From Bacillota bacterium (GTDB lineage Bacteria; Bacillota; Clostridia; Lachnospirales; Lachnospiraceae): DNA of 8,748 nucleotides. The notes under the pieces are model-generated. The model had not been told where the DNA came from, did no database searches, and saw only the letters and a list, made by a program, of their open reading frames with translations. The translations under genes were made by a program, and so were the position numbers. Where the stretch lies: positions 1 to 8,748 of the forward strand of contig JAEYXC010000184.1 in assembly GCA_023428655.1 (NCBI GenBank), in the 5' to 3' direction. Positions 7,325 to 8,748 of this stretch are shown one piece after another (within the stretch, counting starts at the first letter, position 1; each line of letters starts with the position of its first letter).

Positions 7325-7352
7325 ATTATAGCACAAAAGTTAGCGAAATCAA
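7325..7352 (-). promoter_or_regulatory. Promoter of the xdh operon
   Basis: On the minus strand TTGATT (7352-7347), a 16-base spacer, and TATAAT (7330-7325) preceded by TGC give a good vegetative promoter with an extended -10. The predicted start is near 7318, giving a leader of about 80 bases before xdhA. Confidence 0.7.
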
Positions 7353-7384
7353 ATCACTTATTTGTGTAATTTATATAAAGTATT

Positions 7385-7463
7385 AGTGGCACTTATATAT
7401 AAGGATGATATTGTGATATCTTAAGGTTATTCTTTTATAATTTCTATATATACAGTGGCACTT
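7385..7463. repeat. Direct repeat AGTGGCACTT upstream of the xdh promoter
   Basis: AGTGGCACTT occurs at 7385-7394 and again at 7454-7463, 69 bases apart, with an inverted copy of its core (GTGCCACT) at 7470-7477. The first copy starts 33 bases upstream of the xdh -35 and touches a 12-base palindrome, CTTATATATAAG (7392-7403). Possible regulator sites, or an alternative partner for the hairpin at 7451-7480. Confidence 0.45.
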
Positions 7464-7480
7464 GAAAGGGTGCCACTGTA
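7451..7480 (-). terminator. Hairpin after the 49-residue gene, probable terminator
   Basis: TACAGTGGCAC (7451-7461) pairs perfectly with GTGCCACTGTA (7470-7480), an 11-bp stem with an 8-base loop, starting one base after the stop codon of the small gene. On the minus strand it is followed by TATATATAGAAATT rather than a solid T run, so termination may be weak. Confidence 0.5.
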
Positions 7481-7481
7481 C

Positions 7482-7631
7482 TCAATGCTTTACACTTGAT
7501 CGAAACGTCGCCATAAAGTTATTTCTCTTTATTTTTCTTTCTCTTCTTCGAATTTCCTTCTTTTCCGAGTATTCCTGCAAATATTGAGCCTGCTCCATAT
7601 CTTCTTTAAAACGTTCATCCTCCGATAACAT
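7482..7631 (-). CDS. Small, highly charged hypothetical protein (49 residues)
   Basis: An ATG at 7631 opens 49 codons ending in TGA at 7484-7482. A strong AAGGAG lies 9 bases upstream, a promoter (ATGAAA-17-TATAAT) lies further up, and a hairpin follows right after the stop, so this looks like a complete small gene. The protein begins MLSEDERFKEDMEQAQYLQE and continues with a strongly basic run of Lys and Arg (24-37, including RRRERKIKR). It is probably one long helix, acidic at the front and basic in the middle, without a membrane segment or cysteines. I do not recognise a family. Binding to nucleic acid or to another protein is possible, but nothing proves it. Confidence 0.6.
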   Translation of the reverse strand: MLSEDERFKEDMEQAQYLQEYSEKKEIRRRERKIKRNNFMATFRSSVKH

Positions 7632-7651
7632 ATTTATTCACTCCTTCTTTC

Positions 7652-7661
7652 TGTGTACACA
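7652..7661. promoter_or_regulatory. Palindrome TGTGTACACA in the small gene's leader
   Basis: A perfect 10-base palindrome lies between the predicted -10 (7672-7677) and the ribosome site of the 49-residue gene, a usual place for an operator. No regulator is known from the sequence. Confidence 0.25.
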
Positions 7662-7671
7662 TATTAACTCT

Positions 7672-7700
7672 ATTATAATTACATTTTATAGTATTTTCAT
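7672..7700 (-). promoter_or_regulatory. Promoter of the 49-residue gene
   Basis: On the minus strand ATGAAA (7700-7695, 4 of 6 to TTGACA), a 17-base spacer, and TATAAT (7677-7672). The predicted start is about 35 bases before the ATG at 7631. Confidence 0.5.
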
Positions 7701-7765
7701 TTTAACGATTTGTATGAAATATTTAAAAAATCGAAAGCATTATTGACTTCTATACCAGCTCAGTT

Positions 7766-7811
7766 AGCAAACAAGCCTATTAACTATTATTAGTTAGTAG
7801 GCTTGTTTGCT
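7766..7811. terminator. 46-base near-perfect inverted repeat between the kinase-like and small genes
   Basis: The left arm 7766-7786 (AGCAAACAAGCC...) and right arm 7791-7811 (...GGCTTGTTTGCT) pair over 21 bases around a TTAT loop, with one T-G wobble. The arm is unusually long for a simple terminator, and no clean T run follows on either strand (plus side: TGATTATGTTATTT). It lies 60 bases after the kinase-like gene and probably ends or protects its transcript. A small repeat element is the other option. Confidence 0.5.
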
Positions 7812-7871
7812 TGATTATGTTATTTAACGCTATGTAAAAAGCAATTTGCATTTTTATTTAATTTATACATT

Positions 7872-8342
7872 CTAGCTGAAGTCACCACATAGCTCATCTG
7901 TAGCCGGTGGTTGAAAAATAGCTATAAATTTATCCATCTCTTCTTTGGGTATTTCAAATGAACCTTCCGGTAACATCTGATTTCTTTCTTCCAAACGACG
8001 ATATAATTCAGAATACGGAACATCCATATAGTGCAGCTTAAAGCCCACTCCCAAATTCTTCGCTCTATTCCTGAAATCATCTCGCTCCACTCGAGTCCAA
8101 CACCCAAAATCAAGAATAACGCTTGTTCCTAAGGAAAGAACACTTTTTGCCACATCCCACATGATTGCTTCAATTTCACTATGGCGTTTATCATGATATG
8201 GCCCCGGAAAATCCTGCCCAAATAACCTTATTTGCCAAGCATCCGGCGTAAGCAAAAGAGCCTTTGCACTGATGGCCAGCTGTTTTGCATAGGTTGTTTT
8301 TCCACTGCATGGAAGACCTATCATTAAATGTAGTATTGTCAT
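7872..8342 (-). CDS. P-loop ATP-binding protein, AAA_33 / predicted kinase
   Basis: The 156-residue product is a small soluble P-loop protein. The Walker A motif GLPCSGKT is at 9-16, a Walker B-like VILDFG at 75-80 and an arginine-rich lid helix RRLEERN at 115-121. TPDAWQIRLFG (32-42) and FGCWTRVERDDFR (79-91) are typical of the AAA_33 group, which includes predicted kinases resembling polynucleotide kinase and chloramphenicol phosphotransferase. The length is normal for the group and the protein appears complete. The start has GAGGTGAAGGA directly upstream. It is divergent from the YtaF-like gene and separated from the small gene by the inverted repeat at 7766-7811. The phosphate acceptor is unknown; such genes are often picked up singly and some give drug resistance, but nothing here shows that. 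Confidence 0.85.
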   Translation of the reverse strand: MTILHLMIGLPCSGKTTYAKQLAISAKALLLTPDAWQIRLFGQDFPGPYHDKRHSEIEAIMWDVAKSVLSLGTSVILDFGCWTRVERDDFRNRAKNLGVGFKLHYMDVPYSELYRRLEERNQMLPEGSFEIPKEEMDKFIAIFQPPATDELCGDFS

Positions 8343-8478
8343 TCCTTCACCTCATATCTTATTTATCAACTTGGCCTAAAAAAATCATCATTTATATAAT
8401 ACTACCATGAGGAGATTTTCTCCATAATTTTATTACATTGTTTTTCTGCGATTAATAATCATTGATCAATTCAGGTAG

Positions 8479-8506
8479 TGACAATTAATCAGTTATCTGA
8501 CAATTA
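8479..8506. repeat. Direct repeat TGACAATTA before the YtaF-like promoter
   Basis: Two exact copies of TGACAATTA start 19 bases apart (8479 and 8498); the second ends two bases before the extended -10. The position suits a regulator that binds at the promoter, but the repeat is short and the DNA is AT-rich. Confidence 0.35.
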
Positions 8507-8507
8507 C

Positions 8508-8516
8508 TGCTATAAT
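8508..8516 (+). promoter_or_regulatory. Extended -10 promoter of the YtaF-like gene
   Basis: TGCTATAAT is a perfect extended -10. No clear -35 lies 16-18 bases upstream, which extended -10 promoters can do without. The predicted start near 8523 gives a leader of about 70 bases. Confidence 0.5.
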
Positions 8517-8594
8517 ATAATAATTTATCAAACGGTAACGATTTAATATTGAAACGCATAATATTATTTTAACGGCAAAACAAGGATTAACCAA

Positions 8595-8748
8595 ATGAAT
8601 GACTTAATAATTTCCATACTCGAATCATTAGTTTTTGTTATTGCATTATCTACGGATGCTTTAATTACCAGCTTAGCATATGGGAGCAGTAAAATTAAGA
8701 TACCGTTTCTATCCTTGCTGGAGATTACCTTTATATGCACCGGCATCC
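8595..8748 (+). CDS. YtaF/MntP-family membrane protein, N-terminal part
   Basis: An ATG at 8595, with AAGGA about 8 bases upstream, opens a frame that runs off the window after 51 codons. The start MNDLIISILESLVFVIALST is a first membrane helix, followed by STDALITS, which fits the conserved acidic first-helix motif of the MntP (DUF204) family, and then YGSSKIKIPFLS, which resembles the loop of YtaF, the sporulation-linked member in Bacillus. The second helix starts at about residue 41. MntP proteins export manganese; YtaF's transport role is less clear. The only other long frame here, on the minus strand, is a shadow. The family call rests on a quarter of the protein. Confidence 0.75.
   Translation, partial: MNDLIISILESLVFVIALSTDALITSLAYGSSKIKIPFLSLLEITFICTGI

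Larger units (their letters stand above)
8343..8594. other. Divergent gene gap of 252 bases
   Basis: This AT-rich gap carries the start signals of two divergent genes. Seen in it: the palindromes GGAGATTTTCTCC (8411-8423) and ATTGATCAAT (8461-8470), a direct repeat TGACAATTA (8479-8487, 8498-8506), and the plus-strand extended -10 at 8508-8516. No small gene, and no recognisable manganese (yybP-ykoY) riboswitch sequence, is seen. Confidence 0.6.

Noticed and set aside
8564..8746. Minus-strand 60-codon frame at the right edge
   Set aside because: It is the reverse of the YtaF-like coding sequence, which has a proper ribosome site and family motifs on the plus strand.

Overview
The window looks like chromosomal DNA of an anaerobic, AT-rich Firmicute, most likely a clostridium of the Lachnospiraceae type. 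This rests on the strong AGGAGG-type ribosome sites, AT-rich gene gaps, TATAAT promoters, and the protein families present (a Big_3/fibronectin-III secreted protein, a YtaF-like membrane protein, an AAA_33 kinase). The species cannot be named from the sequence. All genes but the last lie on the minus strand.

Read along the minus strand, from high to low coordinates: (1) a small P-loop kinase-like protein (8342-7872), followed by a 46-base near-perfect inverted repeat; (2) a 49-residue, highly charged small protein (7631-7482), followed at once by an 11-bp hairpin; (3) a three-gene xanthine-dehydrogenase-type molybdenum hydroxylase operon, xdhA-xdhB-xdhC (7238-3574), with a good promoter, a leader that can form two hairpins, and tightly packed genes (15-base gap, then a TAATG overlap); (4) a 450-base gap without a gene, holding a 204-base segment (3262-3465) that folds along its whole length into one long rod; (5) a secreted protein of 686 residues with a Big_3 domain, three fibronectin-III domains and a probable beta-propeller (3123-1063); (6) an unbroken reading frame (945 to the window edge) joining a complete GNAT acetyltransferase domain to a YihX-like HAD phosphatase domain. 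At the right edge, on the plus strand and divergent from the kinase, a YtaF/MntP-family membrane protein begins at 8595 and runs out of the window.

The three Xdh proteins make one enzyme. XdhC carries two [2Fe-2S] clusters, XdhB the FAD, and XdhA the molybdenum cofactor and active site. Sizes, motifs and order match Escherichia coli XdhABC, so oxidation of purines or similar N-heterocycles is the likely job, but the substrate is not proven. No cofactor-insertion or purine-uptake gene lies in the window. The other genes show no clear link to this pathway.

The observations most worth a second look are the rod-like element between xdhC and the fibronectin-III gene, with a TATAAT box lying one base outside its closing stem (candidate structured RNA), and the GNAT-HAD fusion that keeps a good internal ribosome site at the domain border.
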